Part shown: positions 8,120 through 15,853 of the stretch, one piece after another
Layout of the letters: each line of letters opens with the position of its first letter
Numbering within the stretch: the stretch's first letter is position 1
NCBI GenBank assembly: GCA_019912385.1
Contig: JAIOIW010000038.1
Location: 1 to 64,000 of the forward strand
Direction: 5' to 3'
Length of the DNA stretch: 64,000 bases
DNA from: Notoacmeibacter sp.
GTDB lineage: Bacteria; Pseudomonadota; Alphaproteobacteria; Rhizobiales; Rhizobiaceae
The notes under the pieces: generated by a model
Told to the model about the DNA's origin: nothing
Database searches by the model: none
What the model saw: the letters and a program-made list of their open reading frames with translations, nothing else
Made by a program: the position numbers and the translations under genes

Positions 8120-9520
8120 ATGTTCCTTTCGGTATTCGACCTGTTCAAGATCGGTATTGGTCCGTCGAGTTCCCATACGATGGGCCCGATGACCGCCGCC
8201 GGGCGTTTCCTTGACGAAATCCTGTCTGGAGAGTGGCCGCGGCCGGCCGGCGCCCGCGTCGCGGCGTTAAAGGTCAGCCTGCATGGCTCGCTCGCATTTA
8301 CCGGGGTGGGCCACGGCAGCGATCGCGCCGTCATTCTCGGTCTTGCCGGCGAGGACCCGGCAACAATCGATCCCGACCAAATGGAAGCGATCGTGGAAGA
8401 TGTCCTGCGCACGCACCAGGTCTCTCCGCCTGGCCACCCGTCCTACGCCTTCGATCCCGGTATCGACCTGGTGCTGGACAAGGGGCAGGCCCTGCCCGGT
8501 CACGCCAACGGCATGGCGTTCGCGGCCCACGACCCGGACGGACGGGTGTTGTTGCGCCGCCTCTATTATTCGATCGGCGGCGGTTTCGTCGCCTCCGAAG
8601 AAGAGCTTCAGCGCCTGAAGAACGCGCCGCCGCCGGATGCCGCCGCCGGTGTGCCCTATCCCTTCGCCAATGCACAGCAGATGCTGGACATGGCTGGCAG
8701 GAGCGGTCTTTCGATTGCCGAGATGAAACGAGCCAACGAGGAAACCCGCATGAGTGCGGGCGATCTGGAAAAAGGGCTCGATGCGATCTGGCGGACCATG
8801 CGCAAGTGCATCGACCGCGGATTGGCGGGTGAGGGCGTGATGCCGGGCGGACTGAAGGTGAAGCGGCGGGCCCGGCAGCTTCATGAGCGCCTCCAGGACG
8901 AATGGCGCCAGAATCGGCGCAATCCGCTTCTCGCCAATGACTGGCTTTCGGTCTATGCGATGGCCGTCAACGAGGAGAACGCTTCGGGCGGGCGGATCGT
9001 CACCGCTCCGACCAACGGGGCAGCGGGTGTGATCCCTGCAGTCATCGCATATTTCCTGCAATTTCACGACGATGCGACGGATCGCGCCGTACACGATTTC
9101 TTGCTGACCGCGGCAGCCGTGGGCGGCATCATCAAGGCCAACGCCTCCATATCGGGCGCTGAAGTCGGTTGCCAGGGCGAGGTCGGATCGGCTTCGGCGA
9201 TGGCCGCGGCGGGCCTTGCCGCGGCGATGGGCGGGACGCCCGCACAGATCGAAAACGCCGCGGAGATCGCGCTTGAGCATCACCTTGGCATGACCTGCGA
9301 TCCGGTGGCCGGCCTGGTCCAGGTGCCCTGCATCGAACGCAATGCGCTTGGCGCGGTCAAGGCGGTTACCGCCGCCTCGCTCGCCTTGAAGGGGGATGGC
9401 ACGCATTTCGTTCCCCTCGACGCCTGCATCGAGACCATGCGACAGACCGGCGTCGACATGAACGAGCGCTACAAGGAAACGAGCCTCGGCGGGCTGGCGG
9501 TAAACGTCGTGGAATGCTGA
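8120..9520 (+). CDS. sdaA: L-serine ammonia-lyase (L-serine dehydratase), single-chain type
   Basis: It deaminates L-serine to pyruvate and ammonia in the cytoplasm with an oxygen-sensitive [4Fe-4S] cluster. At 466 aa it is a fused beta-alpha enzyme. The N-terminal domain carries [13 protein letters not shown] (residues 12-24). The C-terminal domain has [14 protein letters not shown], the cysteine-bearing [19 protein letters not shown] and [18 protein letters not shown], which supply the cluster ligands. The ATG at 8120 begins the family's usual [12 protein letters not shown]. The ribosome-binding site is poor. It is preceded by a terminator and so has its own promoter. Confidence 0.96.
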   Translation: MFLSVFDLFKIGIGPSSSHTMGPMTAAGRFLDEILSGEWPRPAGARVAALKVSLHGSLAFTGVGHGSDRAVILGLAGEDPATIDPDQMEAIVEDVLRTHQVSPPGHPSYAFDPGIDLVLDKGQALPGHANGMAFAAHDPDGRVLLRRLYYSIGGGFVASEEELQRLKNAPPPDAAAGVPYPFANAQQMLDMAGRSGLSIAEMKRANEETRMSAGDLEKGLDAIWRTMRKCIDRGLAGEGVMPGGLKVKRRARQLHERLQDEWRQNRRNPLLANDWLSVYAMAVNEENASGGRIVTAPTNGAAGVIPAVIAYFLQFHDDATDRAVHDFLLTAAAVGGIIKANASISGAEVGCQGEVGSASAMAAAGLAAAMGGTPAQIENAAEIALEHHLGMTCDPVAGLVQVPCIERNALGAVKAVTAASLALKGDGTHFVPLDACIETMRQTGVDMNERYKETSLGGLAVNVVEC

Positions 9521-9588
9521 GGCGCGGCTTGTGGAGAATGGGGCTGGCGCCATTGACCGGCGCCGGGTGAGCGCTACACCATCAGTCC

Positions 9589-10026
9589 ATGGCCCTTAAC
9601 CTCGTCAAATTGAGCGTCGGCACCGATTCGGTGGAAGATCTGGAATCATGGATCGCCCACCGGATGGAGCACAAACGCAGGGCCGGCGAACCAGTGGAAT
9701 ATTTCCATACGACACGCATGGTCCCGCGGCGGCGCAGCGAACTCCTGGACGGCGGCTCGATCTACTGGGTGATCAAGGGGATCATCCAGTGCCGGCAGCG
9801 GTTTGCCGATATCCGCAACGTCACCGGTGAGGACGGGATCGCGAGATGCCAACTCGTGCTGGAGCCGGAACTCGTTCGCACCCACTGGGCCCCGCGCCGG
9901 CCGTTTCAGGGGTGGCGCTATCTCAAGAGTGGCGATGCGCCGGGCGACATCGGTTCCGGTGCGCAAGGCGCGGCATCCATGCCGCCCGAACTGCGCCATG
10001 ATCTTGCCGAACTAGGCCTGCTTTAG
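9589..10026 (+). CDS. DUF1489 family protein
   Basis: A 145-aa soluble protein of unknown function found mainly in Alphaproteobacteria. The start MALNLVKLSVGTDSVEDLESW and the central YWVIKGIIQCRQ are typical of DUF1489. No catalytic motif or membrane segment is visible. It follows sdaA by 68 bp on the same strand and may be cotranscribed with it. I can only assign the family. Confidence 0.9.
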   Translation: MALNLVKLSVGTDSVEDLESWIAHRMEHKRRAGEPVEYFHTTRMVPRRRSELLDGGSIYWVIKGIIQCRQRFADIRNVTGEDGIARCQLVLEPELVRTHWAPRRPFQGWRYLKSGDAPGDIGSGAQGAASMPPELRHDLAELGLL

Positions 10027-10175
10027 CCGCAGGCTTGGGCGCGGCAAGCAAGCCCCTATATAAATTTGTAATAATTTTCAGTTAGATACGATCCATAAGG
10101 CGGAGGATATTTCGCCGCATTGCAACAGCAAGAGAAATTAGGCATTCTTCATATAGGGTGCTTGGGAGTAGGTGT

Positions 10176-11126
10176 ATGTTGATTTCGGCCCTGGATGCCA
10201 GCCCCATGGGCAGGCGATCGCGTTCGGCCCATGTCATAGTTTGCGGAAATGAGAAGGGCGGATCCGGCAAATCGACAGCCGCTGTCCACATTGCGGTCGC
10301 GCTTCTGAAGTCGGGACATAGCGTCGCAACGGTCGATCTCGACGGCCGACAACTTTCGATGACCCGTTATCTTGAAAACCGCAAGCGGTGGGCGCGCACC
10401 GCAGGCGTCAAGCTTGAAATCCCGACCCATTTCCATGTTCCGCCATCCCGTCGCGGTGTCGTATCCGATTCCGAAAGTGAAGAATTCAGGGCGCTGATGG
10501 ACGGCATTGCCGAAATCGAGCACTCGCACGACTTTCTCATCATCGACACGCCGGGTTCCGACACATATCTCAACCGGCTCGCTCACCGCATTGCCGACAC
10601 GCTGGTTACGCCGATGAATGACTCATTCGTCGATTTCGATGTGCTGGGGCGGATCGATCCGGTGAGCTACGAGATTACAGAAGTTTCCCAATATGCGATG
10701 TCTGTGCGCGAAGCCCGGCGCGAACGGCGCAACACCGACAATGCCATCCTCGATTGGGTCGTCGTGCGCAACCGCATATCGTCAATCGGGTCGCGGAACG
10801 AACAAAAGGTGGATGCATGCCTGCGCGAGCTTGGCATGAAGCTGGGATTTCGCATCGCCGAAGGCATTCTCGAAAGAACGATCTTCCGCGAGTTCTTCCC
10901 GATCGGCCTCACCGCGTTGGACGATTTCGAAGAGCATGTGCTTGGCACGCGCCCGACGCTTTCCCATCTGGCTGCGCGGCAGGAAATCCGCCATCTCATC
11001 AGCGCGCTTCGCCTGCCGATGGACGATCTGGGCCGGCGCCGCGCGGAAATGCGCCGCCAATTCGTGGAACGCTCCGCCCGGCCGTTGAAAATGCCGGACA
11101 TTTTCATACCCGCGGGCGCCGACTGA
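10176..11126 (+). CDS. mipZ: Division-plane positioning ATPase MipZ (ParA family)
   Basis: MipZ forms a polar ATP-dependent gradient that inhibits FtsZ away from midcell and binds ParB at the origin. The 316-aa product has the deviant Walker A of ParA proteins, NEKGGSGKST (about residues 25-34), a Walker A' region TVDLDGRQLS and a Walker B-like FLIIDTPGSDT, followed by the MipZ-specific NRISSIGSRNEQKVD region. I chose the ATG at 10176 with GGGAG at 10164-10168; a GTG at 10158 is also in frame. The C-terminal basic tail after about residue 285 is proline- and arginine-rich. It stands alone. Confidence 0.92.
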   Translation: MLISALDASPMGRRSRSAHVIVCGNEKGGSGKSTAAVHIAVALLKSGHSVATVDLDGRQLSMTRYLENRKRWARTAGVKLEIPTHFHVPPSRRGVVSDSESEEFRALMDGIAEIEHSHDFLIIDTPGSDTYLNRLAHRIADTLVTPMNDSFVDFDVLGRIDPVSYEITEVSQYAMSVREARRERRNTDNAILDWVVVRNRISSIGSRNEQKVDACLRELGMKLGFRIAEGILERTIFREFFPIGLTALDDFEEHVLGTRPTLSHLAARQEIRHLISALRLPMDDLGRRRAEMRRQFVERSARPLKMPDIFIPAGAD

Positions 11127-11202
11127 GCCGGCCTTTCCGATAGGTCTCGCCCCGACGGCCCTGCGGGTAGGTCGCTGCGAAAACGGCCAACTGAAAGAAC
11201 AA

Positions 11203-11424
11203 TCAGCGATCAGCTGTTTTGGCCGCGGTGCCGAGGCGACTGACGGTGGCCCGATGCACGCGGAGAATCCGGGCGATTCCGGCATTAGGTCGACCGTCGT
11301 TCAACACGTCGATGATTTCAGAAGGCAGACCGGATATGAGTATCGGCCGACGGCCGCCTTTTCGGCCCCGTGTCCCGATAGTCCGCCTCGGACACATGCG
11401 CGCAACCGAAGTACTGAGCGGATG
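11203..11424 (-). pseudogene. C-terminal fragment of a serine recombinase/resolvase (Tn3/Hin type)
   Basis: The minus-strand frame reads back from a stop at 11425-11427 and yields RTIGTRGRKGGRRP, the linker that joins the catalytic domain to the DNA-binding domain in serine resolvases and invertases. It is followed by a helix-turn-helix (LPSEIIDVLNDGRPNAGIARILRVHRATVSRL). About 60 codons remain of a protein normally near 190 aa; no catalytic serine domain is present. It is a decayed mobile-element remnant. The stop is at 11203-11205. Confidence 0.7.
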
Positions 11425-11528
11425 TCACATGAACCTGTTGCCATTACGTCGATTATCCAACATTTTTGCGCACGCTTCACATCTGCCTTCTTGCCGTTTC
11501 GGCGCGTCCGGCGTGATCGACACCGCAA

Positions 11529-11742
11529 TCTCAGCAACAAGCGCGATAGCCAGGCCGTGACCTATGGCCTCTACAAGAATGCCGCCAGCAACCAGCCATG
11601 GGGTAACTCCGGCGGCGAATTACTGCCGGGATCCGGGGCAGGAGCCACTCAGAGCGTGGCCATATATGGCCGGGTTGCACCGCAAGCGACGCCGTCACCG
11701 GGAACTTATACCGACACCGTTGTGGTGACCGTTACGTACTAA
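11529..11742 (+). pseudogene. 3' fragment of a spore coat protein U (SCPU) domain gene
   Basis: The last about 65 codons of this open frame match the C-terminal half of the SCPU/Csu-pilin domain: VTYGLYKNAASNQPWG, a Gly/Ser/Thr-rich loop, QSVAIYGRV and the terminal TYTDTVVVTVTY before TAA at 11740. SCPU proteins are secreted fimbrial subunits of about 150-180 aa. Upstream of about 11529 the frame degenerates into sequence without beta-strand pattern or signal peptide, and no chaperone or usher gene is nearby. It is a truncated relic next to the recombinase fragment. Confidence 0.68.
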
Positions 11743-11881
11743 AGCGGTCGGATATCGCCAGCGCACTCCACTCTATGCGCGATTTTCCGTTCAAACCGAC
11801 CCGGCGCTCAAGCCGGAGTCGAATCTTCGCCTTTGTTCTTTCAGTTGGGCAAAATCGAAGCGATGTACGCACCTTGCAAAG

Positions 11882-12640
11882 ATGGCTCGCAAGCTACATC
11901 TTTTTCCGATGAACGACAAAAAAAGCCCCGCGCGCGTCGACCGGGCAACGGCGCCAGCATCGTCGCGGTCGAGTTCCGGCGATATCGAGGCGTTTCTCAA
12001 GGCGGCGCGATCCATCACCCCCGCCACGAAATCGCATGGCAGGCTGGTGTTCGCACTGGATGCCACGATGAGCCGCCAACCGACCTGGGATATCGCCTGC
12101 AACCTCCAGTCGGCAATGTTCGATACCGCCGGCAAGGACGGCAAGCTCGCCATCCAGTTGCTCTATTTCCGCGGGTTCAACGAATGCCGCGCGTCGCGTT
12201 TCGTCACCGAGACCGGCGCGCTGAAAGACCTGATGGTCCAGATCGACTGCCGCGGGGGCCAGACCCAGATTTCCAAGGTTTTCAGCCACATCCTCAAGGA
12301 AAACAAACGCGAACAGGTCAACGCGGCCGTGTTCATCGGCGATGCCATGGAAGAAAACGTCGATACGCTGGCCCACAAGGCGGCCGAACTTGGTATGCAC
12401 GGCGTCCCGGTCTTCATGTTCCAGGAAGGGCACGATCCCAGAACAGAGGCGGCATTCAAGGAGTTCGCCCGGTTGTCGCGCGGCGCATGGTTCCGCTTCG
12501 ACCGGAGCGCGCCGGCCACGCTTGCGCGACTGCTCTCCTCGGTTGCCGTCTATGCGACCGGCGGTTTCAAGGCGCTGGAGAAGCGCGGCACCCGCGAAGA
12601 TCGCCTCTTGATCGAAAACTTGCGCGGCAGTGGCAGATGA
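11882..12640 (+). CDS. VWA-domain protein paired with a membrane J-domain protein
   Basis: A 252-aa soluble protein with a von Willebrand factor A-like fold: an N-terminal polar linker (1-50), strand GRLVFALDATMS (residues 53-64) carrying a MIDAS-like D60-x-T62-x-S64, and strand VNAAVFIGDAMEEN followed by VPVFMFQEG. I do not know its partner or substrate. Start: ATG at 11882, with an alternative ATG at 11912 that gives a shorter linker; neither has a strong ribosome-binding site. The stop overlaps the next gene's start (ATGA, 12637-12640), so it is made together with the J-domain protein. No signal peptide. Confidence 0.8.
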   Translation: MARKLHLFPMNDKKSPARVDRATAPASSRSSSGDIEAFLKAARSITPATKSHGRLVFALDATMSRQPTWDIACNLQSAMFDTAGKDGKLAIQLLYFRGFNECRASRFVTETGALKDLMVQIDCRGGQTQISKVFSHILKENKREQVNAAVFIGDAMEENVDTLAHKAAELGMHGVPVFMFQEGHDPRTEAAFKEFARLSRGAWFRFDRSAPATLARLLSSVAVYATGGFKALEKRGTREDRLLIENLRGSGR

Positions 12641-13332
12641 CCGTGATTTTCTACGTCCTGGTACTGGCCCTGCTTCTGGCGCTTGCTGCATTCGTGTTTG
12701 CCAATACCGATCCGAGGAAGCTCTCCCGCGCCATCGCCCTGGCCGGTCCGGTGCTACTCGGGCTTGCGGGGATCGCGCTGTTGCTTGTCGGGCGTGCGAC
12801 AATCGGGCTCATGCTGCTGACAGGCGCGGTCGGATGGTGGAGTTCCGGGCGGCTGTCGAGGGGCCGGCGCAGTGGCGCAGCGAACCGCTCGACCGTTAGG
12901 ACGGCGGCGCTGGAAATGATGCTCGATCACGAGAGCGGTGCGCTTGAGGGCATGGTACTCGCCGGACTTTTCGAAGGCCGAATGCTGGCGGATCTGGCTC
13001 TGCCGGACCTCATGCGATTGCATGCCGCGCTTGAGACCGACGCGGAGAGCCGCCAGCTTCTAGAGACCTATCTTGACGGCCGTGAACCCGGATGGAGAGA
13101 CGACGCGCAGGCGAACGGTGGCGCGGGGCTGGGAGATCCGCCAGGCTCTGGCACCATGACACATAAGGAGGCCTACCAGATCCTTGGTCTTGAACCGGGT
13201 GCCGGAGCGGCGGAGATCCGAAAGGCGCATCGCAGCCTGATGCAACGGGTTCATCCGGACAAGGGGGGATCGTCCTTTCTTGCCGCGCGGATCAATGCCG
13301 CCAAGGACTTCTTGCTCAAACACCATCAGTAG
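12637..13332 (+). CDS. Membrane-anchored J-domain (DnaJ-like) protein
   Basis: A 231-aa protein with two N-terminal membrane segments (about residues 3-22 and 31-66), a cytosolic middle region and a C-terminal J domain (about 177-231) with the HPD tripeptide at 206-208 (MQRVHPDKGG). The layout resembles Tim14/Pam18 or DjlA-like anchored co-chaperones that recruit DnaK to the inner membrane. The start is ATG 12637, overlapping the VWA gene stop; longer in-frame starts lie inside that gene and would give an implausible N terminus. Function inferred: a co-chaperone for an unknown client, perhaps the VWA protein. Confidence 0.85.
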   Translation: MTVIFYVLVLALLLALAAFVFANTDPRKLSRAIALAGPVLLGLAGIALLLVGRATIGLMLLTGAVGWWSSGRLSRGRRSGAANRSTVRTAALEMMLDHESGALEGMVLAGLFEGRMLADLALPDLMRLHAALETDAESRQLLETYLDGREPGWRDDAQANGGAGLGDPPGSGTMTHKEAYQILGLEPGAGAAEIRKAHRSLMQRVHPDKGGSSFLAARINAAKDFLLKHHQ

Positions 13333-13398
13333 CTCTCCTTCGACACAGTACCAATCCCGGAGAACGGGCTTTCTAAATCACATCACCGCGACACGCGA

Positions 13399-14634
13399 TC
13401 ATTGTTCGACTGCATAGCACTCGATCTTCTTTCTCTTGAGCGCATTGCAGGTATCCCATGCAGCGCTCTTGCCGGCAAAGCCGGCGAAACGCGCGCGATA
13501 ATAAGTCGTGCCGTCCTTGTCGTAAGTCGTGGTGAGCGGCCGGGCGTTACCCAATACGTCGCCCGCCTTCGAGCGGACCGACGCCAGGAAACTCTCGGCA
13601 TCGGTACGCGAGGGGGACGACGCCACCTGAACCATCCAGCCGGATTCGGGGCTAATCGCCGCGGTCTGGACCGGATCGACCGGAATTTTCAGCGGTTCCG
13701 TGGGCCTGTCAGGCGCCAGGGCCAGTATTTCCGGTTTTTCGGCCGGCAGCGGAGCGGTCTTGGGCAAGGCGGTTGCCGCGGCAACAACAGCGGCCGGCTT
13801 GCCCCTGGCGATCAGCATCTGCTTCTTGCCGCGTGAAGCCTTGGGCAAATATGTTTTGATCAGCTTGATCATCTGTTCGTTGCGGCTGTTGCCGGTGCGC
13901 CCTCCCATGACCACTGCCACGATCTGCCGGTTGCCCGAAGAAACCGATGACACGAGGTTGAAGCCTGAAGCGCGCGTGTACCCGGTCTTGATGCCGTCCA
14001 TGCCGCGTACCTTGCCGAGAAGACGGTTGTGGTTGCTGTAGCGGCGACCGCCATAGGAAAAGGAGTGCGCGGAAAAATAGTCGTAGTACTCGGGAAAATG
14101 CTCGCGCAGGGCGATCCCGAGGCGTGCCATGTCGTGCGCGGTCGTGACCTGGCGGGAATCCGGCAGTCCGTGCGGATTGCGGAAAATAGTGCGCGACATG
14201 CCGAGCTGATGAGCCTTGCGGGTCATGATTTCGCCGAACCCCGACTCCGATCCGCCGAGATATTCGCCGACCGCGGAAGCCACGTCATTTGCGGACTTGG
14301 TCACGAGAACGTAGATCGCGTCTTCCACCGATATGGTCTGACCGGGCTTGAGGCCGAGCTTGGACGGCGGACGCGCCGCTGCATAAGCGGAGACGGGAAT
14401 GCGGGTCGACTTCGTGATCCGTCCGGATTGCAAGGACTCGAATACAATATACAGCGTCATCATCTTGGTCAGCGAGGCGGGGTAGCGAATGGATTCGGCA
14501 TCAGACGCGTAGAGCGTGCGCCCCGTCTTGGCGTCGACCACGATCCCGGCGTATTTCGAATTCGCCTCGGCGCCGCCCGCGCAGGCCATGACGAACGCCA
14601 ACGCCGCAAGAAGACGAAATAGAGAACCGGCCAC
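13399..14634 (-). CDS. Serine-type D-alanyl-D-alanine carboxypeptidase with SPOR domain
   Basis: A periplasmic penicillin-binding protein that trims the terminal D-Ala of peptidoglycan stem peptides. From the GTG at 14634 there is a signal peptide (about 1-25, LFRLLAALAFVMACAGGAEA), then the peptidase S11 domain with Ser54-x-x-Lys57 (YPASLTKMM), the SxN motif in SANDVAS and the KTG triad in GIKTGYT. A Pro/Ala-rich linker leads to a C-terminal SPOR domain (WMVQVASSPSRTDAESFLASV) that targets septal denuded glycan. The frame extends upstream to 14832, but that would bury the signal peptide at residue 67. It is divergent from the phasin gene. Confidence 0.9.
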   Translation of the reverse strand: MAGSLFRLLAALAFVMACAGGAEANSKYAGIVVDAKTGRTLYASDAESIRYPASLTKMMTLYIVFESLQSGRITKSTRIPVSAYAAARPPSKLGLKPGQTISVEDAIYVLVTKSANDVASAVGEYLGGSESGFGEIMTRKAHQLGMSRTIFRNPHGLPDSRQVTTAHDMARLGIALREHFPEYYDYFSAHSFSYGGRRYSNHNRLLGKVRGMDGIKTGYTRASGFNLVSSVSSGNRQIVAVVMGGRTGNSRNEQMIKLIKTYLPKASRGKKQMLIARGKPAAVVAAATALPKTAPLPAEKPEILALAPDRPTEPLKIPVDPVQTAAISPESGWMVQVASSPSRTDAESFLASVRSKAGDVLGNARPLTTTYDKDGTTYYRARFAGFAGKSAAWDTCNALKRKKIECYAVEQ

Positions 14635-14842
14635 TCTGTACAAACGGCTTGCATCGCCCGGAAACGCAGTGCGCAAGGTAACACCCAATTGGTCATCTGT
14701 TGTTCTGATCGGGTCCGAGCCGATCGGTTGTACGTCCCAGATTAGGGGCGGCAGCGTTACCAATCCGTTTATCGTAAGCAAATCGTGAAAAATTTCAGTC
14801 CAACCCGACATGGTTGCGCGAGAGGAGCGCACAACGCGGCGG

Positions 14843-14871
14843 TTGACATTTTGTGCAATGCAAACTATTTA
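14843..14871 (+). promoter_or_regulatory. Candidate promoter of the phasin gene
   Basis: A perfect -35 hexamer TTGACA (14843-14848) is followed after 17 bp by TATTTA (14866-14871), a weak -10. The first TGC-N3-GCA operator-like repeat lies between them and the second just downstream, the expected arrangement for a repressor. Motif match only. Confidence 0.45.
14851..14864. promoter_or_regulatory. PhaR/AniA-like operator, phasin site 1
   Basis: TTGTGCAATGCAAA contains TGC-N3-GCA (TGC 14854-14856, GCA 14860-14862). The half-site spacing matches CTGC-N3-GCAG, which I recall as the PhaR target in Rhodobacter. The same element recurs at 14874-14884 and three times before gltA. Binding is inferred. 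Confidence 0.5.
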
Positions 14872-14873
14872 TT

Positions 14874-14884
14874 GTGCATCGCAC
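14874..14884. promoter_or_regulatory. PhaR/AniA-like operator, phasin site 2
   Basis: GTGCATCGCAC is a perfect inverted repeat GTGC-N3-GCAC, centred 22 bp after site 1 (about two helical turns, so both dyads face the same side of the DNA). It lies between the likely transcription start and the phasin start codon. Confidence 0.5.
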
Positions 14885-14911
14885 CATTGGATGGACGCAA
14901 GGATCACCGCC

Positions 14912-15241
14912 ATGATGAAGAACTTTGAAGACGTGAATGCGGCCGGCAAGGAACTGATGGACAACAGCCTGAAGAGCATTGCGGCTGTATCGAAATCGGC
15001 TCAGGTCATTGCCAGCGAGTCGGCCGATTATGCCAAGCAGTCGCTCGAGATGGGCACGGGCTTTTTCGAGAAGCTGGTTGCAGCCAAGACGCTGGACAAG
15101 GCCATCGAGATCCAGAGCGATTTCGCCAAGTCCGCCTACGAGGGCTATGTGGCCCAGGCGACCAAGCTCGGCGAGATCTATGCCGACATGGCGAAGGAAG
15201 CCTACAAGCCCTTCGAGGCGTCGCTGTCCAAGGCAAAGTAG
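14912..15241 (+). CDS. Phasin family protein
   Basis: A small amphipathic protein (109 aa from the ATG at 14912) that coats polyhydroxyalkanoate granules in rhizobia. It is almost entirely helical and Ala/Lys/Glu-rich; the segments SAQVIASESADYAKQSLEMG, LDKAIEIQSDFAKSAYEGYV and LGEIYADMAKEAYKPFE are typical of the Phasin_2 family. AAGGA at 14899-14903 supports this start; an ATG at 14891 would add seven residues. It is followed by a strong terminator, so it is monocistronic, and preceded by two TGC-N3-GCA repeats. Function in granule binding follows from the family. Confidence 0.92.
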   Translation: MMKNFEDVNAAGKELMDNSLKSIAAVSKSAQVIASESADYAKQSLEMGTGFFEKLVAAKTLDKAIEIQSDFAKSAYEGYVAQATKLGEIYADMAKEAYKPFEASLSKAK

Positions 15242-15283
15242 GCGCCAACCGCGCCGAATCGCTTCAGCGGTTTGATTTATTTG

Positions 15284-15313
15284 AGGCCCGGCCGTGAAAG
15301 CGGCCGGGCCTTT
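15284..15313 (+). terminator. Intrinsic terminator after the phasin gene
   Basis: An 11-bp GC-rich stem (AGGCCCGGCCG at 15284-15294, CGGCCGGGCCT at 15301-15311) with a TGAAAG loop and a short T run. It separates phasin from clpS. Confidence 0.8.
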
Positions 15314-15480
15314 GCACGTCCGCACGGCGGTAAATTTTGCGCTATTCCTGGCGATTGGCGGGTTCATGGCCTGCGCGCCGCTTGCCAGCGTCGCCGAAGG
15401 CCTTAAAATCAGGCGAGATTGAACTACATGTCATCGGTATGCCCGGTGGCATGGTCGGCATTGAATAACCGAAGCGAGCG

Positions 15481-15846
15481 ATGACGTTGTTTACCCCTTA
15501 TCCCGTGACGATGCAGGACGACGGCGAAGACAACAGCGGCCGCGGGACCGATCGCGGAACGGCAGTCATAACCAAGACCAAGCCGAAGACCAAGAAGCCG
15601 AGCCTATACCGTGTCCTGCTGTTGAATGACGACTACACGCCCATGGAATTCGTCATCCATGTGCTGGAGCGGTTTTTCAGGAAGGACCGGGACGCCGCCA
15701 CCCGCATCATGCTCCACGTCCACAACCACGGCGTGGGCGAATGCGGTACCTTTACCTATGAAGTGGCCGAGACGAAGGTGTCGCAGGTCATGGATTTTGC
15801 CCGTCAGCACCAGCACCCGCTGCAGTGCGTGATGGAGAAGAAGTGA
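15481..15846 (+). CDS. clpS: ATP-dependent Clp protease adaptor ClpS
   Basis: ClpS delivers N-end-rule substrates to ClpAP. The 121-aa product has a flexible Lys-rich N-terminal extension (to about residue 38) and the ClpS core with [20 protein letters not shown], whose Asn-Asp pair forms the N-degron pocket, then the [11 protein letters not shown] and FTYEVAETK segments and the terminal [10 protein letters not shown]. An ATG at 15511 would remove ten residues and may be the true start, since homologs tend to begin nearer the Lys-rich extension. clpA follows after 7 bp. Confidence 0.95.
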   Translation: MTLFTPYPVTMQDDGEDNSGRGTDRGTAVITKTKPKTKKPSLYRVLLLNDDYTPMEFVIHVLERFFRKDRDAATRIMLHVHNHGVGECGTFTYEVAETKVSQVMDFARQHQHPLQCVMEKK

Positions 15847-15853
15847 GGATCAC

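Noticed and set aside
8267-9553. 428-codon minus-strand frame opposite sdaA
   Set aside because: Shadow of sdaA.
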